DNA of 64,000 nt from Pseudomonas chlororaphis subsp. chlororaphis (GTDB lineage Bacteria > Pseudomonadota > Gammaproteobacteria > Pseudomonadales > Pseudomonadaceae). Every line of letters starts with the position of its first letter. Within the stretch, counting starts at the first letter, position 1. Under the pieces are notes generated by a model that worked only from the letters and a program-made list of their open reading frames with translations, did not search any database and was not told the DNA's origin. This document shows, piece by piece, positions 40,481 to 49,322 of the stretch. The stretch covers positions 4,154,001 through 4,218,000 of the forward strand of contig NZ_CP027712.1 of NCBI RefSeq assembly GCF_003945765.1. The letters run 5' to 3'. Both the position numbers and the translations under genes were made by a program.

Positions 40481-40652
40481 TCAAAACGGCTCATCGTCCT
40501 CGCTACCGTCATCGTCCTTGCGCTTTCGTTCACGTGATTTGAGCTTTGTCTGGGCGACCAAGCTGCTGTGTTGCAGGCGGTAGGACTCGTTGCCCGTTTC
40601 GACGATGCGGCAGTGGTGTCAGCCGATTCAGCAACACCGTGGTCATCTTGTT
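40481..40652 (-). pseudogene. istB remnant (IS21-family helper ATPase, C-terminus)
   Basis: The minus strand encodes NKMTTVLLNRLT and, after a frameshift, HCRIVETGNESYRLQHSS followed by a basic/acidic tail to TGA 40481-40483. This is the C-terminal end of IstB, the ATPase helper of IS21-family transposition. Everything upstream of it (the AAA+ core and istA) is missing, so the element is dead. It marks an old insertion next to the AT-rich islet. Confidence 0.75.
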
Positions 40653-40736
40653 AAGGTTGCACGCCTAATGTGAACCCACCTGCGGCCGATAGCATGCAAG
40701 GACCACCAGTATCGACGTCTTATTTCAGGGTTATCA

Positions 40737-41528
40737 ATGGAAATTCCATACAGCGTCAGACTTTCATTTTTTGATTTCTGGAAGGGGCTCTTCAAAGGCA
40801 CGCTTTTCATCCAGAAGCGTTTGCGAGGGCATTTGAAAGAGCAGCAGAAGAACTGGCCAAAGAAGCAACAATACAGCCAAGGATATTTCTACCAAGGCTT
40901 GGAAGAACTGGGAATCACAGGCCTGAAGCCTACGGGCTTTCGGTTCAAGCAATACGCCATCGATGAAGAATTGAAGGGCGCTGACGTACTGGACATCGGC
41001 AGCAACTGCGGTTTTGTCTCAGCCTATTGTTCGCGACTGGCGAAATCCGTGACAGCCGTCGAACTCAACCCTTTTCTCAATAAAGTGGCGAAGGATACCG
41101 CGCGTTATTTAAAGCGCGACAATATAGAGTTTATAGAAAGCGATTTTTCGGTATTTGCTACAGATAAAAAATTTGATGTGGTGCTGTCGTTTTCCAATCA
41201 TCACACCATTGATGGCAACCTCAATATGGGGTTTGAAAACTACATGAAGCGCCTGGTGTCGTTTCTAAAGCCGGGTGGCTACCTACTGTTTGAAAGCCAC
41301 AATGTTTTCGGGCCAGGTGCTGGCAACGTAGGCGATGACGGTGATATGGACGAAAAAATCAAAATAATGAACACCTATTTCGCCATAGAACGCTATCGAA
41401 TGGTCAACTGTTACATGCGACACATGGTCGATGATGTCGATAAGCTCTTCATTGTTGCGCGGCTCGTGGACAATCCTCCGAAGACTGAATTCCGTCTTGA
41501 ACAAGCAATCCGTCGTTATCATTATTGA
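40737..41528 (+). CDS. Class I SAM-dependent methyltransferase
   Basis: A 263-residue protein with a Rossmann-type SAM-binding domain. Motif I is ADVLDIGSNCGFVSAYCS near residues 81-98, an acidic loop SVTAVELNPF follows near 103, IEFIESDFSVFA is near 129 and FDVVLSFSNHH is near 144. The FLKPGGYLLFESHNV stretch near 174 is the usual post-III region. The N-terminal 60 residues are basic and helical without a recognised domain. It stands alone beside an IS21 remnant with mid-range GC, so acquisition is likely. The methyl acceptor is unknown. Confidence 0.85.
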   Translation: MEIPYSVRLSFFDFWKGLFKGTLFIQKRLRGHLKEQQKNWPKKQQYSQGYFYQGLEELGITGLKPTGFRFKQYAIDEELKGADVLDIGSNCGFVSAYCSRLAKSVTAVELNPFLNKVAKDTARYLKRDNIEFIESDFSVFATDKKFDVVLSFSNHHTIDGNLNMGFENYMKRLVSFLKPGGYLLFESHNVFGPGAGNVGDDGDMDEKIKIMNTYFAIERYRMVNCYMRHMVDDVDKLFIVARLVDNPPKTEFRLEQAIRRYHY

Positions 41529-42013
41529 CCCTGCGTTCAATTTTTTTGGCCACCTATGACACCGTCCAAAAACGGCAGCGCGAGCACGGACGCTATCGCG
41601 AGCAAGCTCGCTCCTACAGGTCGGTGTCATGCAAAGAAACAGTCGCTACCGTAGCGCCCCCACCGTTCAAATCGTCGATCAGGTTTGGCAGGCGCAAGCG
41701 CCTGATCGCAGCCTGCGGCAGCGGCTACAGAGTTCGCGGTATTACCGATAGGCGTGAACGAATCTGCTCCCCATGCGCGTGAACTCGGCAGGGTTGTTAG
41801 CCCTGACTGCAACCAAAGCGACTCACCGTTGAATAGCAAGCGCTAGGTATCGCCCTCTCCCCACTCATTATTGCAATCCCCACAACAGCTCATTGCAAAA
41901 GATAGCTAGCTAACTATCAAGACTTCTTATTACCCTCCGATCTCCAGCCAAATACTGTCCGTGGGGCTCTAGCCTGCCTATCCGGACAGCATCGATTACT
42001 GATGAGGTCACCC
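41529..42013. other. Intergenic region with two single REP copies
   Basis: Contains a single family A repeat (41594-41619) and a single family B repeat arm (41704-41730), each without an inverted partner. The remainder, about 41740-42000, should hold the thioesterase promoter. No gene or RNA is evident. Confidence 0.6.
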
Positions 42014-42496
42014 ATGGAACCAGGCAGTTATCAATTGAGCATGAGCGTGCTCATGACGCCCGACAAAGCCAATTTCTCCGGCAACGTGCACGGCGGCGCC
42101 CTGCTGAAGCTGCTCGACGAGGTGGCCTTCGCCTGCGCCAAGCGCTACGCCGGGCGCTATGTGGTCACGCTGTCGGTGGATCAGGTGATCTTCAAGGAGC
42201 CGATCCATGTCGGCGAACTGGTGACCTTCCTCGCCTCGGTCAATTACACCGGGCGCACCTCGATGGAGGTCGGGGTCAAGGTGATGACCGAGAACATCCA
42301 CGAACGCACGGTGCGCCACACCAACAGTTGTTACTTCACCATGGTCGCCGTCGACCCCGACGGGCGCCCGCACCCGGTGCGCGCCTTCGTGCCGGAAACC
42401 GCCACCGAACAACGCCGCTACGCCCAGGGTCTGCTGCGCAAACAGCAGCGCCAGGAGCTGCAGGAGCGCTATCGGCAGATCCGCAACGCGGATTGA
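42014..42496 (+). CDS. Acyl-CoA thioesterase (hotdog fold, YciA/BACH-like)
   Basis: A 160-residue hotdog-fold thioesterase that hydrolyses acyl-CoA esters. Family marks are ANFSGNVHGGALLKLLDEVAFACA near residues 19-42, VVTLSVDQVIFKEPIHVGELV near 51-71 and the GRTSMEVGVKV strand near 82. ATG 42014 was preferred over 42002 because GAGGT is placed six bases before it. The FMN enzyme gene follows 52 bases downstream on the same strand. Confidence 0.92.
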   Translation: MEPGSYQLSMSVLMTPDKANFSGNVHGGALLKLLDEVAFACAKRYAGRYVVTLSVDQVIFKEPIHVGELVTFLASVNYTGRTSMEVGVKVMTENIHERTVRHTNSCYFTMVAVDPDGRPHPVRAFVPETATEQRRYAQGLLRKQQRQELQERYRQIRNAD

Positions 42497-42548
42497 GCCC
42501 GCCCTGACCGCCTGAACCCATGTCTTGCGATTTGCCCAAGGAACGACC

Positions 42549-44198
42549 ATGAAGATATCGCTGCTCAGTCGCTACGCGACCCTGATCCTTTGCCTTGCCC
42601 TTACCTTGTTCGGCCTGTTGTTCTGGCCCGCCAGCCTCTGGGGCCAGGGGCTGATCGTGCTGGCCGGGGTGCTCAGCCTGGTCGGCCTCAACGACCTGCT
42701 GCAAAGCCACCATGCGGTGCGCCGCAACTACCCGATCATCGGCAATATCCGTTACCTGATCGAGTCGATTCGCCCGGAGATCCGCCAGTACCTGCTGGAA
42801 GGCGACGACGAGAAGCTGCCCTTCTCCCGCTCGCAGCGTTCGATGGTCTACGCCCGCGCCAAGAACCAGCCCGCGGAGAAGGCCTTTGGCACCCTGGCCG
42901 ACGTCTATCAGCCCGGCTTCGAATTCATCAGCCACTCCATGGTCCCGGGCGATGCCTGCGACCCCAGCCAGTTCCGCGTGGTGGTGGGCGGGCCGGATTG
43001 CCAGCAGCCCTACAGCGCCTCGGTGTTCAACATCTCGGCCATGAGCTTCGGCGCGCTGAGCGCCAACGCCATCCGCGCCCTGAACAAAGGCGCCCGGCTC
43101 GGCGGCTTCGCCCACGACACCGGGGAGGGCAGCATCAGCCCCTATCACCAGGAATTCGCCGGCGACCTGATCTGGGAAATCGGCAGCGGCTACTTCGGTT
43201 GCCGCACCCTGGACGGCCATTTCGATGCCCAGCGCTTCTCCGAGCAGGCCAGCCATCCGCAGGTGAAGATGATCGAGATCAAGCTCAGCCAGGGCGCCAA
43301 GCCGGGGCATGGCGGCATCCTGCCCAAGCACAAGGTCACCGCCGAAATCGCCAAGACCCGAGGCGTGCAGATGGGCCACGACTGCGTATCGCCGGCGCGG
43401 CACTCGGAGTTCAGCACGCCCCTGCAACTGCTGGAGTTCATCGTCAAGCTGCGCAACCTGTCCGGTGGCAAGCCGGTGGGCTTCAAGTTCTGCGTGGGTC
43501 ATCCCTGGGAGTTCATGGCCATCGTCAAGGCCATGCTCGAGACCGGCATCCAGCCGGACTTTATCGTGGTCGACGGCAAGGAAGGCGGCACCGGCGCCGC
43601 GCCTCGCGAGTTCACCGACAACATCGGCATGCCCATGCGCGAGGGCCTGCTGTTCGTGCATAACACCCTGGTCGGCGCCGGCCTGCGTTCGCAGATCAAA
43701 CTGGGCGCCAGCGGCAAGGTGATCAGTGCCTTCGACATCGCCAGCGTGCTGACCATCGGCGCCGACTGGGTCAACGCCGCGCGCGGTTTCATGTTCGCCA
43801 TCGGCTGCATCCAGTCGCAAAGCTGCCACACCAACAAATGTCCCACCGGCGTCGCCACCCAGGACCCGCTGCGCCAGAAAGCGCTGCAGGTCACGGACAA
43901 GGCCGAGCGGGTGCACAACTTCCATCGCAATACCCTGGTCGCCCTCGGCGAAATGCTCAGCGCCGCCGGCCTCGACCACCCGGCACAGTTGCAGGCCAAG
44001 CATCTGGTGCGGCGTCTGACCACCACCGAGGTCCGGCTGTTCTCGCAGATCCACGTGTTCCTCGAACCCGGCGAGCTATTGCAACGCCCTATCAGTTCGG
44101 AGTTCTACGCGCGCATGTGGAACATGGCCCAACCCCACAGCTTCGCGCCACTGGCCGTGGCCGCGCCATCCAAGGCCGAGCGGCTGACGCCGGCTTAG
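42549..44198 (+). CDS. FMN-binding glutamate synthase family protein
   Basis: A 549-residue protein made of the FMN/alpha-beta-barrel (central and synthase) domain of glutamate synthase without the amidotransferase domain. Two N-terminal hydrophobic segments (about residues 8-28 and 32-50) suggest membrane anchoring. NISAMSFGALSANAIRALN near 166, KPGHGGILPKHKVT near 255, VDGKEGGTGAAP near 340 and the cysteine cluster CIQSQSCHTNKCPTGVATQDP near 423-443 fit an FMN and iron-sulfur oxidoreductase. Its natural substrate is not established. AAGGA precedes ATG 42549. Confidence 0.9.
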   Translation: MKISLLSRYATLILCLALTLFGLLFWPASLWGQGLIVLAGVLSLVGLNDLLQSHHAVRRNYPIIGNIRYLIESIRPEIRQYLLEGDDEKLPFSRSQRSMVYARAKNQPAEKAFGTLADVYQPGFEFISHSMVPGDACDPSQFRVVVGGPDCQQPYSASVFNISAMSFGALSANAIRALNKGARLGGFAHDTGEGSISPYHQEFAGDLIWEIGSGYFGCRTLDGHFDAQRFSEQASHPQVKMIEIKLSQGAKPGHGGILPKHKVTAEIAKTRGVQMGHDCVSPARHSEFSTPLQLLEFIVKLRNLSGGKPVGFKFCVGHPWEFMAIVKAMLETGIQPDFIVVDGKEGGTGAAPREFTDNIGMPMREGLLFVHNTLVGAGLRSQIKLGASGKVISAFDIASVLTIGADWVNAARGFMFAIGCIQSQSCHTNKCPTGVATQDPLRQKALQVTDKAERVHNFHRNTLVALGEMLSAAGLDHPAQLQAKHLVRRLTTTEVRLFSQIHVFLEPGELLQRPISSEFYARMWNMAQPHSFAPLAVAAPSKAERLTPA

Positions 44199-44288
44199 AC
44201 CAATGCTGGTTGAGCTTCTGGATATAACGCCTGTAAGAGCGCAGGCGTTGCCCGGTGGCCCGGGATGCCGCAGGTGAACGTTATGCCG

Positions 44289-44609
44289 CTACTGATCCTG
44301 GATTGGCCGAAACGAAAGATCAGGCTTGATAGCAGCGAAGAGCTTGCTCAGCAACTCATCGCCGGAGTAGGAATCTGACTGCAGATAGTCTCCATCAGCC
44401 CAATGGCTCCACCCGGCCTTGAGTAGCAAGCTGTCACGCTGAAAGGACTTAACGATACCTTCATCCCAACCATCGAAGGTCTCGCCGCGTCGATCGAAAC
44501 CCAACACATCCTCAAGATAAGCGCCGACAGCGCGCCAGAGATCACTGTCGTAAGCATCGAACTCCAAGGTGAGATGACCATTGGCCATTTTGAAGAGTCT
44601 GGGCTGCAT
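44289..44609 (-). CDS. Hypothetical protein, 106 residues
   Basis: A small acidic soluble protein rich in aromatic residues (LEFDAYDSDLWRAVGAYLED, LLLKAGWSHWADGDYLQSDS). I do not recognise the family; size and composition resemble small immunity-type proteins, which is only an impression. GGGGGAT sits about seven bases before ATG 44609. It lies 21 bases after the AraC regulator gene on the same strand and may be co-transcribed with it. Confidence 0.6.
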   Translation of the reverse strand: MQPRLFKMANGHLTLEFDAYDSDLWRAVGAYLEDVLGFDRRGETFDGWDEGIVKSFQRDSLLLKAGWSHWADGDYLQSDSYSGDELLSKLFAAIKPDLSFRPIQDQ

Positions 44610-44630
44610 GAGATATCCCCCTGGCTGTAT

Positions 44631-45419
44631 CTACCGGAAAAACTCCCCGGGCGTCGCATCGAACTGCTGGCGGAACGCGGCGATAAAAGCTGAGGTCGAG
44701 TCGTAGCCGCAGGCCAGTGCCACATCCGTCACCCGCTCGCCGTTCTCCAGGGGCGTCAGGGCGCCCAGCAGGCGCAGGCGCTGGCGCCAGGCGCGGAAGG
44801 TCAGGCCAGTGTCGTGCAGGAACAGGCGGCTCAGGGTTTTCTCCGTCACGCCCAATTTCTCGCTCCACTGCCCCAGGGTGGTCGGCTGGTCCGGGTGCGC
44901 TTGCAGGCTGCGGTAGATCTGTCGCAGGCGCGGGTCCTGGGGCAGCGGCAACATCAGGTCCAGTTGCGGCGCGGCGGCCAGTTGATCCAGCAGGACCTGG
45001 GCCAGGCGCCCGTCGGCGCCATTTTCGGCGTATTCCACCGGCAGCTCGCTGAAGGCGCGGATCAATTCGCGCAGCAGGCTGCTCACCGCCAGCACCTGGC
45101 AGGTTTCGCCGGCCCAGGCGGTGACACGGCAATCCAGGTACAGGCTGCGCATTTCAGTGCGCGGTGAGCTGAACACCTTGTGCGGCATGCCAGCGGGAAT
45201 CCACACCGCCCGTTGCGGCGGGGCGATGAAACGCCCGACGCTGGTCTGCACTTCCAGCACGCCCTGGATGGCGTAGGACAATTGCACCCAAGGGTGGCTG
45301 TGGCGCCGGGTCAGCGCCCGGTTGGGCAGGGATTCGGTGCGCCCGTACACCGGTCGAGGCAGGCTCGGCAGACCGGGAATACTGCGTTGGACGATCTTTT
45401 CATGTCCTTTAGGCGGCAT
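44631..45419 (-). CDS. AraC family transcriptional regulator
   Basis: A 262-residue AraC/XylS regulator. The N-terminal cupin-like sensor occupies residues 20-140 (HSHPWVQLSYAIQGVLEVQT, IPAGMPHKV). Two helix-turn-helix units fill the C-terminus (LGQWSEKLGVTEKTLSRLFLHDTGLTF and VTDVALACGYDSTSAFIAAFRQQFDATPGEFFR). It is divergent from the bile-acid-symporter-type gene, 84 bases apart, so it most likely regulates that transporter. Confidence 0.92.
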   Translation of the reverse strand: MPPKGHEKIVQRSIPGLPSLPRPVYGRTESLPNRALTRRHSHPWVQLSYAIQGVLEVQTSVGRFIAPPQRAVWIPAGMPHKVFSSPRTEMRSLYLDCRVTAWAGETCQVLAVSSLLRELIRAFSELPVEYAENGADGRLAQVLLDQLAAAPQLDLMLPLPQDPRLRQIYRSLQAHPDQPTTLGQWSEKLGVTEKTLSRLFLHDTGLTFRAWRQRLRLLGALTPLENGERVTDVALACGYDSTSAFIAAFRQQFDATPGEFFR

Positions 45420-45503
45420 TTACTGGCTCATTGGCGTTAGTCGGCAGTCCATCATCACGTTAGAGTCGGCCAACCGCTCTGGCAACCCTTGGATGGTCCC
45501 ATT

Positions 45504-46502
45504 ATGAGTCGCTCACGTCTTTTGCCCGACAATTTCACCCTGACCCTGATCGGCGTGGTGCTGCTGGCCAGCTTCCTGCCCGCCAGCGGCCAGGTGGCGC
45601 TAGGCTTCGGCTGGCTGACCAACGCCGCCATCGCCCTGCTGTTCTTCCTCCACGGCGCCAAGCTGTCGCGCGAGGCGATCATTGCCGGGGCGGGCCATTG
45701 GCGCCTGCACCTGCTGATCTTCAGCCTGACCTTCGTGCTGTTCCCGATCCTCGGGCTGGCGCTCAAACCGCTGCTGTCGCCGCTGATCGGCAACGACCTG
45801 TACCTGGGCATGCTCTACCTCTGCGCCCTGCCCGCCACCGTGCAGTCGGCGATTGCCTTCACTTCGCTGGCGCGGGGCAACGTGCCGGCGGCGATCTGCA
45901 GCGCCGCGGCGTCCAGCCTGTTCGGGATTTTCCTCACGCCATTGCTGGTGACCCTGCTGCTGAATGTACACGGCGATGCCGGCTCGACCGTGGATGCCAT
46001 CGTCAAGATCAGCGTGCAATTGCTGCTGCCCTTCATTGCCGGGCAGATCGCCCGCCGCTGGATCGGCGCCTGGGTCGGCCGCAACAAGAACTGGCTGAAA
46101 TTCGTCGACCAGGGCTCGATCCTGCTGGTGGTCTACGGCGCCTTCAGCGAGGCGGTGAACGAAGGCATCTGGCACCAGATTCCGTTGTGGAACCTGGGCG
46201 GGCTGGTCTTGGCCTGCTGCGTGCTGTTGGCGCTGGCGCTGCTGGCCTCCAGCCTGCTGAGCAAGCTGTTCGGCTTCAACCAGGAAGACCGCATCACCAT
46301 CCTCTTCTGCGGCTCGAAGAAAAGCCTGGCCACCGGCGTGCCCATGGCCCAGGTGCTGTTCGCCGGCAGCACCATGGGCGTGCTGATCCTGCCACTGATG
46401 TTGTTCCATCAGATCCAGCTGATGGTCTGCGCGGTGCTGGCCCAGCGTTATGCCAAACGCCCCGAGTCGGTGCCGGAGTTGATGGCCCAGGTCGATCCCT
46501 GA
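45504..46502 (+). CDS. Bile acid:sodium symporter family transporter
   Basis: A 332-residue inner-membrane carrier with about ten hydrophobic segments. Family stretches include FLHGAKLSREAIIAGAGHWRLHL near residue 51, YLCALPATVQSAIAFTSLARGNVPAAICSAAASSL near 111, and FCGSKKSLATGVPMAQVLF near 269, typical of the SBF-like branch. Substrates of bacterial members include organic anions and are unknown here. ATG 45504 gives the normal N-terminus. It is transcribed away from the AraC gene. Confidence 0.9.
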   Translation: MSRSRLLPDNFTLTLIGVVLLASFLPASGQVALGFGWLTNAAIALLFFLHGAKLSREAIIAGAGHWRLHLLIFSLTFVLFPILGLALKPLLSPLIGNDLYLGMLYLCALPATVQSAIAFTSLARGNVPAAICSAAASSLFGIFLTPLLVTLLLNVHGDAGSTVDAIVKISVQLLLPFIAGQIARRWIGAWVGRNKNWLKFVDQGSILLVVYGAFSEAVNEGIWHQIPLWNLGGLVLACCVLLALALLASSLLSKLFGFNQEDRITILFCGSKKSLATGVPMAQVLFAGSTMGVLILPLMLFHQIQLMVCAVLAQRYAKRPESVPELMAQVDP

Positions 46503-46717
46503 AGCACCCGCAACAGCCCTTGCAGGAGCAGGGGCTTGTGCTTTTGTCGGGACGGCAAGCCAATGGCATACTGCCAGCCCTTTGCCGCCCAACAACCCTA
46601 CATGGAAGTTTTTATGCGTTTCCCGCTCGTGCCTCACGCTTTGCCCCTCCTCGCTGGTTGCCACCTCAGACAAGCGCCCACTCCCGCCAAACTCAGTGCT
46701 GTTCAGGAGTGAAAAGC

Positions 46718-48480
46718 ATGACGCTTACCGCCGATCGGGTACTCCAGCACTACCTGCCCTTGAACCCGGTGGAAAAAAAGCTGCTGGCTTACGGCGCCAC
46801 AGGAGCGCGGTTCAGTATCGCCAAGCAAAGGCCTGTAGCCGGCACTGCGGAAAACACCATTCGCGCCAGTTTCCTGAGGTTCCTGATACTGGGCGGCGAT
46901 GACAAGAACCCAATAGATCTGAACGGGGTTCACCTCGAAGGCGCATTCATCCAGGGCTCCCTGCATCTCAGTTCCGCCACCATCGCCACCAACGTCAGCT
47001 TGACCCATTGTCTGTGCGACAAGGACCTGCGGCTTGAAAACACGGTCATCGACGGCTGGCTTGATTTGAACGGCAGCCAGTTTTCCGGCGTTGCAGCCCA
47101 GTATCTTCGCGTGTGCTCATCGGTCCAGATGAAAGCGTTCCATTCCCAGGGAACCATTTGCCTGATCGGAGCAAAAATCGCGGGGTCGCTGATATTCAGC
47201 GCAGCTCAACTCGATGGTCTGGGGAACAATGCTCTGGAGGCAGACCGCTGTGTAATCGACGCAAACATCATCTTTGACGAAGGGTTCAAGTCTCTGGGTG
47301 AAGTGCGATTGAACAGCGCAACCATGAAAAGCTTGAATTGCTCGAACTGCACCTTTACCGCCACCACCGGCATTGCCTTGAATGCTGACAAAGCCCGTGT
47401 GAGTGGCAGTGTATTTCTCTCTACCGGCTTCCACTCCATAGGTACCGTGCGCCTCACAGCCGCGCAGATCGACGGACAACTGAGCCTGAAAGGTTCACAT
47501 CATCTGGATGGCAACGGCGGCTTTTCCTTGCTCGCGCAAAACATGATCGTCGGTAGAACACTGATGCTCACCCATCTGGAGCATCCTTTACAGAATGCGG
47601 CTTTCAGCGGCTCTCACGTCAAAACCTTGACGACGACTCAAAGACCTGGGGCAAGGAGCTGGGCCTTAACGGCTTTACCTACGACTTCCTGACCACCGAC
47701 TCCCCCTTGAGGGCCAAGGATCGTATCGCCTGGCTCGACTCACAGCTGCCATCCAGCACCGGCGACGATGGCCTCAAAGGTTCCGAGAGTGGATTCCTGC
47801 CACAGCCCTGGCTCCAGCTGAAGCACGTCTTTGAAAAGATGGGCCACTTCGAAGAGGCACGCGAGGTCGGCATTGCTTTCGAACAGCGTCTACGCAAGGT
47901 CGGCATGGTGGGCCATCGCACAGCCAAATGGATATGGGGAACCCGTTGGCTCGGCAAGGTCCCCCACGTGCTCTATGGCGCTCTCACCGGCTACGGCTAT
48001 CGCCCCATGCGGCTGCTGGCCTGGATACTGGGCATCTGGCTGTTGTTCACCAGCGTCTACTGGTACGCCGCCGTCAATCACAAGGTCTTCGCCCCCAGCA
48101 ACCCACTGGTGTTCCAGAACGAGGCCTACGCCAGTTGTACCCCTGAATATGGCGATGCCTGGCAACGGCAGCACCCCGATACCGAACGCCCTGCCGAGAT
48201 CGGCAACTGGTACACCTGCAAGGCCTTGCGCGGTGAGTACACCGGTTTCAGCCCCGGCGCGTATTCGCTGGACATCCTGCTGTCGCTGGTCGATCTGCAG
48301 CAGGAGAAGGACTGGGGGCCGATCACACCGACGCCCTTCCCCAGCTATTGGGATGAACTGAAGAATCTCGAATGGGGCCACGGCATCCGCCTGCTGATCT
48401 GGCTCGAAACCCTGATCGGCTGGGGCATCAGCCTGTTGCTGGTGGCGATTGTCTCCGGCCTGACTCGGCGCAAGGAATAA
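46718..48480 (+). pseudogene. Large membrane-anchored protein split by a one-base frameshift
   Basis: Two ORFs belong to one gene. The first starts at 46718 with AGGAG eight bases upstream and encodes a beta-helix-like repeat region (IRASFLRFLILGG, ...LSSATIATNVSL..., ...VLNSAT-type turns) to about residue 300. Near 47621-47624 a run of four A (GTC AAAA CC) would restore the frame if it had five, giving VKNLDDDSKTWGKELGLNGF and continuing to 48480. The distal part has two membrane segments (LLAWILGIWLLFTSVYWYA, LLIWLETLIGWGISLLLVAIV). The repaired product would be about 587 residues. It resembles membrane-associated proteins often named oxidoreductases without proof. Real mutation, slippage or sequencing error cannot be separated here. 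Confidence 0.8.
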
Positions 48481-48552
48481 GCGTCTATACCTGCACGGGC
48501 CTCGAACGGGGCCTGTTCGACACCCTTCACGGTTCAAACAAGGAAGCTTTAC

Positions 48553-49014
48553 ATGAGCGCCATCGGCAATTTTCTGTGGTTTATCCTCGGCGGCATTTTC
48601 ATGGGCCTGTGCTGGTGGCTGTGGGGCATCCTGGCCTTTATCAGCATCGTCGGCATCCCTTGGGGTCGGGCCTGTTTCGTGATTGGCGCCTTCTCGTTTT
48701 TTCCGTTCGGCAAGGAGGCGATCAGCCGGCACGAGCTGAACAACAAGGACGATATCGGCACCAGCGGCCTGGGGGTGATCGGCAATGTGCTGTGGTTCGT
48801 GTTCGGCGGGATCTGGCTGGCGCTGGGGCATGTGATGTCGGCGCTGCTGTGCTTTATCACCATCATCGGCATTCCCTTCGGCATCCAGCACCTGAAGCTG
48901 GCGGGCATCGCCCTGGCGCCGATCGGCAAGACCATCGTGCGCAAGGAAGTGGCCGCCGCGGCGCGTACTTTCAATGCCCAGGATGCGGCGCTGAAACAGC
49001 GTCAGCCGGGCTGA
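48553..49014 (+). CDS. yccF: YccF domain-containing inner-membrane protein
   Basis: A 153-residue membrane protein with two repeats of the YccF domain: NFLWFILGGIFMGLCWWLWGILAFISIVGIPWG (residues 6-38) and NVLWFVFGGIWLALGHVMSALLCFITIIGIPFG (77-109). Each has the terminal GIP.G motif. Function is unknown. AAGGAAG lies six bases before the ATG. It follows the frameshifted membrane-protein gene by 72 bases. Confidence 0.93.
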   Translation: MSAIGNFLWFILGGIFMGLCWWLWGILAFISIVGIPWGRACFVIGAFSFFPFGKEAISRHELNNKDDIGTSGLGVIGNVLWFVFGGIWLALGHVMSALLCFITIIGIPFGIQHLKLAGIALAPIGKTIVRKEVAAAARTFNAQDAALKQRQPG

Positions 49015-49322
49015 GCCAAGGCGCCGAGGTCTCGTCGAGGCCTCTGCTGCTGCGCATGCCGACCGGCATGCTCCGCGCGCTTGCGCGCTCCGACAGCGGC
49101 CATCACGCATCGGGGCCGCCCTCAAGCACGTAACCTGAGCGCCAAGCCACCCCACCTTGAACAAACCGCACCACTACGTTGAAGGACGCCCACACCGGCG
49201 CCCGCCGCGGTTGGACAAGTCCCACGCCCACTGCTTTCATTCAGCCCCGAGGCCCTGCGCAGTCCGCGCGCTCGCCAGGAGGCTTATCGCTCCCGTCCAC
49301 CCGTTCACGCCCAAGGCCCGTA
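49015..49322. other. Intergenic region before the diguanylate cyclase
   Basis: A 308-base GC-rich interval. It holds a short palindrome around GCGCGCTTGCGCGC near 49075-49088. The diguanylate cyclase frame stays open through it back to 49179, but only ATG 49323 has a ribosome site. I see no gene. Confidence 0.4.

Noticed and set aside
49179..49322. N-terminal extension of the diguanylate cyclase
   Set aside because: It is rich in Pro/Arg/Ser without a fold, and ATG 49323 has AAGG at proper distance.
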